Part shown: positions 1 to 6,972 of the stretch, piece after piece | Position numbering within the stretch: the stretch's first letter is position 1 | How the letters are laid out: every line of letters begins with the position of its first letter | Assembly: GCA_900540595.1 (NCBI GenBank) | Contig: UQGL01000034.1 | Coordinates: 1 to 23,389 of the forward strand | From: an uncultured Oscillospiraceae bacterium | Lineage (GTDB): Bacteria > Bacillota > Clostridia > Oscillospirales > Ruminococcaceae | DNA length: 23,389 nucleotides | Direction: 5' to 3' | The notes under the pieces: generated by a model | The model's input: the letters and a program-made list of their open reading frames with translations, nothing else | Databases searched by the model: none | Told to the model about the DNA's origin: nothing | Made by a program: the position numbers and the translations under genes

Positions 1-275
1 AGGGATACCGCGCCATCCGAGATGCCGGGCACACCATTCTGCCCAAGGAGGATGCAGACTTTGAAGGGGAAAAATACCGCAAGACCTGCCTGCGCTTTTT
101 CAAGCTGATGTGTGCCACCTCGCTGGGCAAGCTCTGCGCCTCCGACCACGCCATGAACGCCATCGATGAAATGAGTGCGCTGAACCGGGATCTTAAGAAA
201 TTTTTCGATGCGAACGGCGCAACCTACCCGGTGTGGCAGGCACTGGAAGCGGAAGCCGGGAGGTATCTGCAATGA
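1..275 (+). CDS. Ketopantoate reductase-like protein, C-terminal end (partial)
   Basis: The reading frame is open from the left edge (first full codon at base 3) to a TGA at 273-275, giving about 90 residues. The visible part is helical, with GYRAIRDAGHTILPKED near its start and SDHAMNAIDEMSALNRDL in the middle. These resemble the C-terminal helical domain of Firmicute proteins of the PanE/ApbA ketopantoate reductase superfamily, which reduce 2-dehydropantoate or related oxo-acids with NADPH. The Rossmann domain lies outside the window, so the substrate cannot be judged. The stop overlaps the ATG of the next gene (ATGA at 272-275), which suggests translational coupling and a former operon with the ATC-hydrolase gene. 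The family call comes from remembered family resemblance, not a search. Confidence 0.5.
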   Translation, partial: GYRAIRDAGHTILPKEDADFEGEKYRKTCLRFFKLMCATSLGKLCASDHAMNAIDEMSALNRDLKKFFDANGATYPVWQALEAEAGRYLQ

Positions 276-616
276 AATACGCTGGAATGCCCTTTGGAAT
301 GTGGGTGCTGTTTGCCGGTTCCTTTCAAAAGCAGCTGACCGCTGTGCTGGGCTATGATGCAGCCACCGCAAGAGCTATCACGAAAAAGGCAAAGCCACAA
401 TACCGGCAGATCATTGCTGGTTTGCCGGAGTTTGAAAAAGCGGACCGCTTCAAGATGAACATCGTCAACTGCGCAATGCTCGGCGCGTTCATCCTCTCCA
501 TGCCGCAACATCCGGAGGTGGACAGGATGACGGATTACTATGCAAGATCCATGATGACAGCCGATGTGTTATTTACATTTCAGCCTTTGTGTTTATGGAT
601 TGTAATAACAGCGTAA
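272..616 (+). pseudogene. N-terminal half of a split L-2-amino-thiazoline-4-carboxylic acid (ATC) hydrolase-like gene
   Basis: The ATG overlaps the preceding stop. The first 97 residues (bases 272-562) start MKYAGMPFGMWVLFAGSF and contain KPQYRQIIAGLPEFEK and DRFKMNIVNCAML, typical of the start of the ATC hydrolase-like family (Pfam ATC_hydrolase), whose members are about 210 residues long. After ARSMMTA the frame runs into unrelated sequence and stops at 614-616. The missing second half is found on the opposite strand at 893-1240, and the two pieces add up to about 211 residues with at most a one-residue overlap at an alanine codon. The gene therefore appears broken by a local inversion. Family members are linked to cysteine formation from thiazoline carboxylate, but most are uncharacterised and the function of this one is not known. 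Confidence 0.75.
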
Positions 617-712
617 AATCGTAAGTTTCGCAAGCGGCAGGTTGAGCACCTGTGTCACTAAATAAAATCATTGCACAAAGGAATACCTCTGCAATGAAAT
701 CAACTCCATACG

Positions 713-880
713 TTATGTAAAAAACATTTTTCGCCGATGTCCATACGCACAGATATAGTTTGCCGTGGCTTCTTTCCCGGAAAAGGCGGCAGACAATCCC
801 GTTTCCTCTCCGTAGTCATAATAGCTGAAAGCATGACCGATACCGTAAATTTCTTCCTCTGTTATCGACTTGACAAGCAT
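713..880 (-). pseudogene. Truncated GNAT-like acetyltransferase, N-terminal fragment
   Basis: A 55-codon frame begins with ATG at 880 behind a strong ribosome site (AGGGGGAG, about 6 nt upstream), just 12 nt after the stop of the ATC-hydrolase C-terminal half. It reads MLVKSITEEEIYGIGHAFSYYDYGEE and then GLSAAFSGKEATANYICAY before ending in GHRRKMFFT and a TAA. The start resembles the first 50 residues of a group of Clostridial GNAT proteins. The acetyl-CoA-binding core is absent, so the product cannot be an active enzyme. It was probably translated with the hydrolase before the rearrangement. The GNAT assignment is tentative. Confidence 0.45.
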
Positions 881-892
881 CGTGCGCTCCCC

Positions 893-1240
893 CTATTTAT
901 TCTTCTTTTTGTACCCGCAGTCGCAGTAAGGTCCGCCGGAGGCAAGGGTATACTGCCGCACAAAATTTGTCACACCGCCCGCTTCGCTCATGGTGTAATC
1001 CAGATGGCACAAAGCAGGGGTTAGGTCGTACAGCCCCAGTTCCTTCATCAGCACACAGATGCCGCATTTGGTAAAGCGTCCCTCGTAGCCGCTGCCATCC
1101 GGGTATTCGTAAAACTCCATGTTCCACGAATAGGGGTTGCGGTCGGCGGCTTTCAGGGCAGCGGTGGCTTTCATAGCGGCAATATCCTTTGGGGTAAATT
1201 TGCTTTTTCCGCTTTTGCGGCAGAACCACTGCATGGGCGC
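893..1240 (-). pseudogene. C-terminal half of the split ATC hydrolase-like gene
   Basis: The - strand frame from about base 1240 to a TAG at 893-895 encodes 115 residues beginning APMQWFCRKSGKSKFTPKD. It continues with NPYSWNMEFYEYPDGSGYE, a cysteine-containing TKCGICVLMKELGLYDLTPALCHLDY region, and the tail YTLASGGPYCDCGYKKKNK. This is the second half of the ATC hydrolase-like family, with its conserved cysteines and histidine. No start codon with a ribosome site belongs to this piece: its upstream frame simply runs back into the end of the DUF6198 gene region. Together with 272-562 it makes one full-length protein of about 211 residues, so the two are read as one broken gene. Confidence 0.75.
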
Positions 1241-1274
1241 TATGCCGTATAAGTTCAGTAAGAGGGAAAGCCGA

Positions 1275-1985
1275 TTAACGCTGCGCAGAAGGCTGCGCTG
1301 CATCCGGCACAAAATATTTCCGCAGGGGAAAGCGGTCGTAGAAGGTCCAGTGCTTTTCATAAAACGCGGAGAATTGGCCGATGATCCAGCCATTGATGAG
1401 TGCGCAGAGGATCGTGCCCCATTTTACGCCCACAAAATGCCAAGGGCCGAAGGCAAGAAAGCTCATCGCAACGCCGAGAAGGCAGCTTGCGCAGTCGTAT
1501 CCGGTTTTAAAACGGTTAATATCAACACCGAAATGGGCGGATACCTCCTTCACGAACAGCTCATAGACCTCCGGCGAAATATAGGTGTGGAACATTGCAG
1601 AAACACCTGCGGCGCAGAAAAGCATCCCCGCCGCATAGTAGATACCCCGCAGTGCAATGCCGCCGGATGGGAGCATCGTCCCAAGAAACATAAGCGCGTC
1701 CAGCACAACGCCGTAAACGACCGCAGTAACAAAAGAAAACAGATACGATATGCGAAAACGCCGCAGCAATAGACTCATGGCGAGCAGCAGCACGGCCTGC
1801 AGGCAGTACTCAGCCATGCCAAAGGTGAAAAAGTGCCATGCGGGTGACAACCACCGGTACAGCAGGTAGGCGGGTGCAACCACCATAGAGACACCGAAAT
1901 CAGCTTTCTCCATCAAAACAACACCCCAAGCTACCAATACAATGCCCAGAACATAGGCAAGCTCGGTGCTGAATTTTTTCTTCAT
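1275..1985 (-). CDS. DUF6198 family integral membrane protein
   Basis: This 236-residue protein starts with ATG at 1985 behind GGGAGG. It is strongly hydrophobic, with about five or six predicted membrane segments: LAYVLGIVLVAWGVVLM near residue 10, a pair around residues 55-105, one around 115-135, and others near 165-205. The pattern MEKADFGVSMVVAPAYLL followed by FTFGMAEYCLQAVLL, and the late motif INRFKTGYDCASCL, match what I know as DUF6198, a relative of the YczE/YitT-like membrane proteins of unknown transport role. It follows the fatty-acid operon on the same strand, with a terminator hairpin between them and its own extended -10 promoter, so it is probably a separate unit. The function is unknown. 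Confidence 0.7.
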   Translation of the reverse strand: MKKKFSTELAYVLGIVLVAWGVVLMEKADFGVSMVVAPAYLLYRWLSPAWHFFTFGMAEYCLQAVLLLAMSLLLRRFRISYLFSFVTAVVYGVVLDALMFLGTMLPSGGIALRGIYYAAGMLFCAAGVSAMFHTYISPEVYELFVKEVSAHFGVDINRFKTGYDCASCLLGVAMSFLAFGPWHFVGVKWGTILCALINGWIIGQFSAFYEKHWTFYDRFPLRKYFVPDAAQPSAQR

Positions 1986-2000
1986 AAGAACCTCCCAAAC

Positions 2001-2050
2001 AAAAAAAGAGCCTTTTCCGTTTGATAAAGAAACGGAAAAAGCTCTTTTTT
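2001..2050. terminator. Bidirectional terminator-like hairpin below the fab operon
   Basis: Arms of about 17 bp (AAAGAGC then TTTTCCGTTT, pairing with AAACGGAAAA then GCTCTTT, with one mismatch) enclose a GATAAAG loop. A-runs on one side and T-runs on the other allow it to stop transcription on either strand. On the - strand it follows the marR stop by about 50 nt, so it should end the fatty-acid operon transcript. It also falls at the very 5' end of the transcript predicted for the DUF6198 gene, only about 15 nt ahead of that gene's start codon. Confidence 0.8.
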
Positions 2051-2051
2051 A

Positions 2052-2060
2052 ATTATAGCA
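2052..2060 (-). promoter_or_regulatory. Extended -10 promoter for the DUF6198 gene
   Basis: The - strand reads TGCTATAAT, a perfect extended -10. The only TTGACA nearby is 7 nt upstream, too close to serve as a -35. Transcription would start right at the foot of the 2001-2050 hairpin, giving a leader of about 60 nt consisting mostly of that hairpin, a U-run and the GGGAGG ribosome site. Confidence 0.45.
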
Positions 2061-2098
2061 TGTCTGTCAAGCCGCGGTAATAAACGGCCCGCGATGCC

Positions 2099-2551
2099 TC
2101 AGGTCTTGAGCTCGGGCAGCGGGATCTCCGGCATCAGCTCATCGGAGACGATGCGCAGCATATCCTCCAGCCGGGCAAGATCCTCGGGGGCAAAGCGCTT
2201 TTTGGCGCGTGCCATGACGAGATGCAGGTAGGAATAGCTGATATTGTAGTAATCCAGATATTTCTGGGTCGGCCGCAGGTGATATTCCCGCTTGTCGGCG
2301 GTGGAGCGGATACGCTCCACATAGCCTTTTTTGACAAGGGAATTGATTTTATAGGCGGCGTTGGGGGTGGACAGATTCATCATGTGGCTGAACTGGGCGA
2401 TGGTCGGTTCCCCCAAAGCCGTAATGACCTCCATGCAAAAGGACTCCACGGTCGTAAGGGTGGCCTCGCGGTCCTCAAACCGGCTGAAGATCTGCTTATA
2501 AAAATGCAGCTTGAATTTTGTGTACACCTGACCGAAAGCCTGATCCAGCAT
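2099..2551 (-). CDS. fabT: FabT-like MarR-family regulator of fatty-acid synthesis
   Basis: This 150-residue winged-helix protein is the usual MarR/FabT size. I chose the ATG at 2551 because AGGAGG lies about 9 nt before it; a longer frame back to 2629 would run through fabZ and its promoter gap. The helix-turn-helix is around residues 48-78 (EPTIAQFSHMMNLSTPNAAYKINSLVKKGYV), followed by the wing STADKREYHLRPT near 83-95. FabT-type proteins repress type II fatty-acid genes and respond to acyl-ACP. The location in the fab cluster supports the same role, but here the gene is last rather than first, 64 nt behind fabZ and with its own -10 element. The symbol is by context and likeness; DNA targets are not proven. 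Confidence 0.75.
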   Translation of the reverse strand: MLDQAFGQVYTKFKLHFYKQIFSRFEDREATLTTVESFCMEVITALGEPTIAQFSHMMNLSTPNAAYKINSLVKKGYVERIRSTADKREYHLRPTQKYLDYYNISYSYLHLVMARAKKRFAPEDLARLEDMLRIVSDELMPEIPLPELKT

Positions 2552-2582
2552 GGCGCGTATCCTCCTGTTGGTTAATGGCTTT

Positions 2583-2591
2583 ATTATACCA
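2583..2591 (-). promoter_or_regulatory. Internal extended -10 promoter before the fabT-like gene
   Basis: The - strand reads TGGTATAAT in the 64-nt gap between fabZ and the regulator. The -35 region is poor (TGGTTT at 17 nt spacing). Just upstream, inside the -35/-10 spacer, is the 11-bp palindrome TGCGC-G-GCGCA, a possible operator. The same GTGGTATAAT string occurs at the acpP promoter (10061 region). The site would allow the regulator to be made independently of the operon. Confidence 0.5.
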
Positions 2592-2615
2592 CAATGCGCC
2601 GCGCAAAACCAGTCC

Positions 2616-3074
2616 TCAGGCATCTGCAATCACAAAAGTCAGCTCTGCATTCGCGGCACGCTCATTGCCTACCCATGCGGTGGCCTTGCCTATGCCGATC
2701 GGCCCATGCTGCTCTACCAGCTCACATTCCAGCGTCAGCACATCGCCGGGCACGACCTGACGGCGAAACCGGGCGTTTTTAACACCGCCGAACAAAGCAA
2801 GCTTACCCTGATTCTCGGGCAGGCTCAGCGCTGCTACGGCACCGGTCTGGGCTAAAGCCTCAAGGATCAGCACGCCGGGCATGATCGGCCGGCCGGGGAA
2901 ATGCCCCTGAAAGAACGGCTCGGTGCGCGTCACGCATTTAATGCCGCGCGCCCACTGGCCGGGGGTGTAATCGGTGATCTTATCCACCAGTGCAAAAGGG
3001 GAGCGGTGCGGCAGAATCGCTTCGATTTCCGCTGCCGTCAGCGTGCGCGGCGGGTCATTGGGGGTGATCTTCAT
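2616..3074 (-). CDS. fabZ: 3-hydroxyacyl-ACP dehydratase
   Basis: FabZ removes water from 3-hydroxyacyl-ACP to give trans-2-enoyl-ACP in the elongation cycle. The 152 residues form a single hot-dog fold of usual length, with ILPHRSPFALVDKI near residues 20-33 and the catalytic histidine H58 in QGHFPGRPIMPGV, paired with E72 in LEALAQTGA. The start overlaps the end of fabF by 20 nt, so translation is likely coupled. No FabA, FabN or other unsaturated fatty-acid enzyme is seen in the window, so how double bonds are made is not shown here. FabZ versus FabN cannot be fully separated by sequence alone. Confidence 0.92.
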   Translation of the reverse strand: MKITPNDPPRTLTAAEIEAILPHRSPFALVDKITDYTPGQWARGIKCVTRTEPFFQGHFPGRPIMPGVLILEALAQTGAVAALSLPENQGKLALFGGVKNARFRRQVVPGDVLTLECELVEQHGPIGIGKATAWVGNERAANAELTFVIADA

Positions 3075-4326
3075 GGTTATCCTCCCAGCGTTTTAAGACG
3101 ATGCAGGCGTTATGCCCGCCAAAGCCAAGGCTGTCACTGATAGCGTAGTCCACCTGCACATTTCGGCCCGTGTTGGGGATATAATCAAGATCCAGCGCAG
3201 GGTCAGGCGTCTGCAGGTTTACAGTGGCCGGCAAAAAGCCATCGTACAGAGCCAGCGCGGTGAAAACACCCTCCACACCGCCGGCACCGCCCAGCAGATG
3301 CCCGGTCATGGATTTGGTGGAGGATACGGCCAGCCGGTAGGCATGGTCACCGAACACCGACTTGATGGCAGCGGTCTCGCAGCTGTCATTCAGGTGGGTG
3401 GAGGTGCCGTGAGCGTTGATATACCCGATCTGCTCGGGGGCCACACCGCCGTCCGCCAATGCCAGCCGCATGCAGGCGGCACCGCCGACACCGTCCGGCG
3501 CGGGCGCCGTGAAGTGGTAGGCGTCGCAGTTGGTGCCGTAGCCTACGATCTCGGCGTAGATTTTGGCACCGCGCGCCCGGGCAGCGTCCAGTTCCTCAAG
3601 CAGCAGTACGCCGCTGCCCTCACCCATCACAAAGCCGCTGCGCTCTGCGTCGAACGGGATCGAGGCGCGAGCCGGATCCTCTGCAGTGCTGAGGGCCTTC
3701 ATGCTGGCAAAGCCGCCGACACCCAGCGGGCTGATGCAGCTTTCTGTGCCGCCGCAGAGCATACGGTCCTCATAGCCGTCCCGGATACGGTGGAAGGCAT
3801 CGCCGATGGCGTTGGTGCCGCCGGCACAGGCGGTCGTGGGGCAGCTGCAGATGCCCTGCAGGCCGAACAGGATGGCTGTCTGCCCGGCGGCCATATTGCC
3901 GATGGACATCGGCACAAAATAGGGGCTGACACGCTCAAAGCCCTTTTGCAGGCCGCGGGTATGCTCGGCCTCGATGGTGGGCAAGCCGCCGATGCCGCTG
4001 GAGAGGATCACGCCGAACCGTGTGCGGTCGATGTTTTCCAAGACAAGGCCGCTGTCCTGAATCGCTTCGATGGCGGCGGCCACGGCAAACTGGGTGAAGC
4101 GAGCCATCTTGCGGGCTTCGCGGCGGTCAAGACGAGTGTTCGGATCAAAGTCCTTGACCTCAGCAGCCAGCTTGACCTTGAAATCTGCCGTATCAAAGGC
4201 GGTGATCGGCCCCACGGCGCAGCGGCCAGCCTTGACGGCGGCCCAGCTTTCCTTCACGGTGCTGCCGGTCGGGTTGACTGTGCCAAGACCGGTTATGACG
4301 ACTCTGCGTTTGTTATTGCTGTTCAT
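3055..4326 (-). CDS. fabF: 3-oxoacyl-ACP synthase II
   Basis: FabF condenses malonyl-ACP with acyl-ACP in chain elongation. The protein has 423 residues, slightly longer than the roughly 410-residue family norm. Thiolase-fold signatures are clear: VVITGLGTVNPTG at residues 9-21, the nucleophile C167 in TTACAGGTNAIG, and the catalytic histidines H306 (NAHGTST) and H343 (TGHLLGGAGG), with GFGGHNA near the end. I took the ATG at 4326, which has AGGT about 7 nt upstream and lies 8 nt after the fabG stop, over an in-frame ATG four codons earlier. The gene overlaps fabZ by 20 nt. No FabB is present, so this is probably the main elongating synthase. Confidence 0.95.
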   Translation of the reverse strand: MNSNNKRRVVITGLGTVNPTGSTVKESWAAVKAGRCAVGPITAFDTADFKVKLAAEVKDFDPNTRLDRREARKMARFTQFAVAAAIEAIQDSGLVLENIDRTRFGVILSSGIGGLPTIEAEHTRGLQKGFERVSPYFVPMSIGNMAAGQTAILFGLQGICSCPTTACAGGTNAIGDAFHRIRDGYEDRMLCGGTESCISPLGVGGFASMKALSTAEDPARASIPFDAERSGFVMGEGSGVLLLEELDAARARGAKIYAEIVGYGTNCDAYHFTAPAPDGVGGAACMRLALADGGVAPEQIGYINAHGTSTHLNDSCETAAIKSVFGDHAYRLAVSSTKSMTGHLLGGAGGVEGVFTALALYDGFLPATVNLQTPDPALDLDYIPNTGRNVQVDYAISDSLGFGGHNACIVLKRWEDNHEDHPQ

Positions 4327-4334
4327 AGCTAACC

Positions 4335-5087
4335 TCACATTCCCATGCCGCCGTCTATGCAGAGCAGCTGTCCGGTGATGTACCCGGCGCGTTCTCCTGC
4401 CAGAAAGGCAATGGCGGCAGCAACATCCTCGGGGCGGCCGGGCTTGCCCATCGGGATGGCGGCGTTTGCGGCGGCGCGGGCAGCCTCCGGCATGGCTGCC
4501 GTCATATCGGTCGTGATAAAGCCCGGCGCAACGGTGTTGGCCGTCACGCCGCGGGAGGCGTATTCCTTCGCAACGCTCTTCATCAGGCCGATAAGCCCTG
4601 CCTTGCTGGCGGCGTAGTTTGCCTGACCCGCGTTGCCGTGCAGGCCCACTACGCTGCTGACGCTGATAATGCGGCCGTACCGCTGGCGCATCATCAGGCG
4701 GGCGGCGGCCTTTGTGCAGAAGAAAGCGCCCTTTAAATTGGTCTCGATGACGGTATCAAAATCGGCCTCTGTCATCTGCAGCAGCAGCTTGTCGGCGGTG
4801 ACGCCCGCATTGTTGACCAGCACATCCAGCCGCCCGAAGGCGGCGGCTGCATCCTCGATGAGCTGCTTGCAGGCCTCTGGGCGGCGCACATCTGCCTGCA
4901 GGACCACTGCCTGTACGCCGAGTGCGCGGCAGTCAGCGGCGGTCTGTTCGGCTGCTGCGGCGCTGCCGGCATAGTTGACGGCAATATCCATGCCCTCGGC
5001 AGCCAGTGCCAGACAGGCGGCGCGGCCAATACCGCGCGCCCCGCCGGTCACCAGTGCGGCACGGCGCGGTGTTTCGCTTTGTACCAT
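4335..5087 (-). CDS. fabG: 3-oxoacyl-ACP reductase
   Basis: FabG reduces 3-oxoacyl-ACP to 3-hydroxyacyl-ACP with NADPH. The 250-residue short-chain dehydrogenase shows the nucleotide loop TGGARGIGRA at residues 14-23, NNAG at 92-95, and the catalytic set S145 (SVSSVVG), Y158 and K162 (YAASKAG), followed by VAPGFITTDMT. The C-terminal YITGQLLCIDGGMGM is typical of FabG. The start at 5087 follows AAGGAG located in the end of fabD, 4 nt from the fabD stop; an earlier ATG at 5159 would lie well inside fabD and is rejected. The operon position between fabD and fabF is classic. Confidence 0.95.
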   Translation of the reverse strand: MVQSETPRRAALVTGGARGIGRAACLALAAEGMDIAVNYAGSAAAAEQTAADCRALGVQAVVLQADVRRPEACKQLIEDAAAAFGRLDVLVNNAGVTADKLLLQMTEADFDTVIETNLKGAFFCTKAAARLMMRQRYGRIISVSSVVGLHGNAGQANYAASKAGLIGLMKSVAKEYASRGVTANTVAPGFITTDMTAAMPEAARAAANAAIPMGKPGRPEDVAAAIAFLAGERAGYITGQLLCIDGGMGM

Positions 5088-5091
5088 GGGC

Positions 5092-6030
5092 TCACGCTCC
5101 TTGTAATGTGCGGATAAGCTGCTGCAGCTGGGCAGCGGTCTCCACGGGATAACAGGCAATCGCGCTGCCGACTGTCTTTTTCACAAAGCCGGTCAGGGCT
5201 TTGCCGGGACCGATCTCGATGGCCGTATCTACGCCCAGATCAGCCAGACGGCGGACGGTATCCTCCCAGCGGACGGCGGAATGTACCTGCTTTTCCAGCA
5301 GGGAAGGGATCGTGTCGGCAGCATCCTTTTCGCGGCCCAGACAGTTGAAAAGCACCGGACACTGCATCGGTGCAAAGGACACGGTCTTGAATTTTTCCCG
5401 CAGGGCATCCCCGGCCGGCTGCATCAGGGCGGTGTGGAAGGGCCCGCTCACCTTCAGCGGCAGGCAGCGCTTCGCACCGGCCTGTGCAGCCAGTGCGGCG
5501 GCCTTGTCGACAGCGGCCTGATCGCCGCCAATGACCAGCTGGCCGGGGCAGTTGTAGTTGCAGATCTGTACAACGCCTGCATCGGCAGCGACATCGCAGC
5601 AGCGCTGCAGGGCATTGCAGTCCAGGCCCAGCACAGCGGTCATGCCGCAGCTGCGCCCGGCTGCGGCTGCAGCCATGGCTTTCCCGCGGAAGGCCGTCAG
5701 TGCAACGGCGGTACGGGCATCAAATACGCCCGCGCAGGCCAGCGCTGAGTATTCGCCGAGCGAAAGACCGGCAGCGTAGTCTGGTGTGATGCCGGCAGCG
5801 CGCAGCACGGCGGTGACGCCGCCTGCAAAGGCGGTCATGCAGGGCTGGGTGTACTGGGTTTCGTTCAGCACACCCGCTGCATCGGTAAAGCAGACCTCTT
5901 GTAAGTCAAAATCAACAGCGGCAGCCGCCTCATCAAAGGCTGCGCGGAACTCGGGACAGGCATCGTAGAGATCCGTACCCATGCCGGGGTGCTGGCTGCC
6001 CTGACCTGCGTATAAAAAAGCAAGCTTCAT
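5092..6030 (-). CDS. fabD: Malonyl-CoA:ACP transacylase
   Basis: FabD moves malonyl from CoA to the phosphopantetheine arm of ACP. The 312-residue length is normal. AGQGSQHPGMG is at residues 8-18, the nucleophilic S90 sits in GLSLGEYS, and the catalytic H199 in SGPFHTALM; IEIGPGKALTGFV near the C-terminus is also typical. The start has AAGGAGGT about 7 nt upstream and lies 12 nt after the fabK stop. The gene is 4 nt from fabG. The protein is rich in alanine, as is this whole GC-rich operon. Confidence 0.95.
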   Translation of the reverse strand: MKLAFLYAGQGSQHPGMGTDLYDACPEFRAAFDEAAAAVDFDLQEVCFTDAAGVLNETQYTQPCMTAFAGGVTAVLRAAGITPDYAAGLSLGEYSALACAGVFDARTAVALTAFRGKAMAAAAAGRSCGMTAVLGLDCNALQRCCDVAADAGVVQICNYNCPGQLVIGGDQAAVDKAAALAAQAGAKRCLPLKVSGPFHTALMQPAGDALREKFKTVSFAPMQCPVLFNCLGREKDAADTIPSLLEKQVHSAVRWEDTVRRLADLGVDTAIEIGPGKALTGFVKKTVGSAIACYPVETAAQLQQLIRTLQGA

Positions 6031-6042
6031 GCAAAAACCTCC

Positions 6043-6972
6043 TTAGAGCGTCAGGGCTGCAATGCACTGACGCGCACCGGACACCATCTCGTCCAGAATT
6101 TGTGCAACGGGGCGGACCTCATGCAAAAGACCCGCCGCCTGCCCGGCCATCAGGCTGCCGTTGACCGTATCACCGTCAAAAACTGCCTTGCGCAGGCTGC
6201 CGAGCGTGAACTGCTCCAGCGCTGCCTTGTCAGCACCGGCCTTTTCCTGCCGGACATATTCGCGGCTCATGCGGTTTTTCAGCACACGGACCGGTGTGCC
6301 GCCAAGGCGGCCTGTCACGATGGTATCGCTGTCACGCGCCTTGAGGAGCGCATCCTTATAATTTTCGTGGATAGGGCATTCGGTGCTGGTCAGCAGACAG
6401 GTGCCGACCTGAACGCCGCAGGCACCCAGCGCCAGCGCCGCCGCAAGGCCGCGTCCGTCCGCGATGCCGCCTGCGGCAATGACAGGCAGATCCACGGCAT
6501 CCACGACCTGCGGTACTAAGGCCATCGTGGTCATCTCGCCCACATGGCCACCGCTCTCGGTGCCCTCGGCGATGACGGCGTCAATGCCGAGGGGCGCAAG
6601 ATGTCTGGCCAGCACGGCGGCTGCCACGACCGGAATTACAGTGATGCCCGCCGCTTTCCATGCAGCCATGTACTTGCCGGGATTGCCAGCCCCCGTGGTC
6701 ACGATTTTAACACCCTCGTCGATGACGATTTGGGCAAATTCATCCGCCTGCGGGTGCATCAGCATAATGTTGACGCCAAACGGCTTATCGGTCAGGCGGC
6801 GGCATTGGCGGATGTTCTCCCGCAGTGTTTCGGGGGTCATGCCGCCCGCACCGATCAACCCCAGCGCACCGGCGTTGGAGCAGGCCGCTGCAAACTCACC
6901 GGTCGCAATGTTGGCCATGCCGCCTTGTATGATCGGATATTTTGTGCCCAGAATTTCATTCAGCAGTTTCAT
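6043..6972 (-). CDS. fabK: Enoyl-ACP reductase II (flavoprotein)
   Basis: FabK reduces trans-2-enoyl-ACP with NAD(P)H and FMN, ending each elongation round. The 309 residues form a TIM barrel of the nitronate-monooxygenase/FabK type, with PIIQGGMANIATGEFAAA near the N-terminus, H143 in EGTESGGHVGE, PVIAAGGIADGRG around residues 160-175, and the FMN-phosphate loop GACGVQVGT. I chose the ATG at 6972 (MKLLNEILGTKYPI, the family start) over an in-frame ATG 18 codons upstream; it overlaps the fabH stop by 17 nt. FabK in place of FabI is common in Clostridia and is known to be insensitive to triclosan. No FabI or FabL is present in the window. Confidence 0.93.
   Translation of the reverse strand: MKLLNEILGTKYPIIQGGMANIATGEFAAACSNAGALGLIGAGGMTPETLRENIRQCRRLTDKPFGVNIMLMHPQADEFAQIVIDEGVKIVTTGAGNPGKYMAAWKAAGITVIPVVAAAVLARHLAPLGIDAVIAEGTESGGHVGEMTTMALVPQVVDAVDLPVIAAGGIADGRGLAAALALGACGVQVGTCLLTSTECPIHENYKDALLKARDSDTIVTGRLGGTPVRVLKNRMSREYVRQEKAGADKAALEQFTLGSLRKAVFDGDTVNGSLMAGQAAGLLHEVRPVAQILDEMVSGARQCIAALTL

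Larger units (their letters stand above)
563..1240. other. Presumed inverted segment carrying the 3' half of the ATC-hydrolase gene
   Basis: This stretch lies between the two half-genes. Flipping it would join the + strand N-terminal half (ending at base 562) to the C-terminal half (now - strand, starting at 1240) in frame at an alanine codon (GCC on one side, GCG on the other). The segment also contains a truncated GNAT start at 713-880. The part at 563-712 is AT-richer and has no gene that I can recognise. It holds one 8-bp inverted repeat, TCATTGCA / TGCAATGA, around 668-697. I see no long inverted repeats or recombinase gene at the two junctions. The inversion is inferred, and an assembly error remains possible. 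Confidence 0.55.

Noticed and set aside
2552..2629. Longer N-terminus of the MarR regulator from 2629
   Set aside because: It would overlap fabZ and the internal promoter. The ATG at 2551 has AGGAGG and gives the normal family length.
3112..4332. Long open frame (406 codons) on the + strand opposite fabF
   Set aside because: It is the complement of a clear fabF gene in GC-rich DNA, has no ribosome site and no recognisable domain, and is rich in His, Gly and Ala as expected for an antisense frame.
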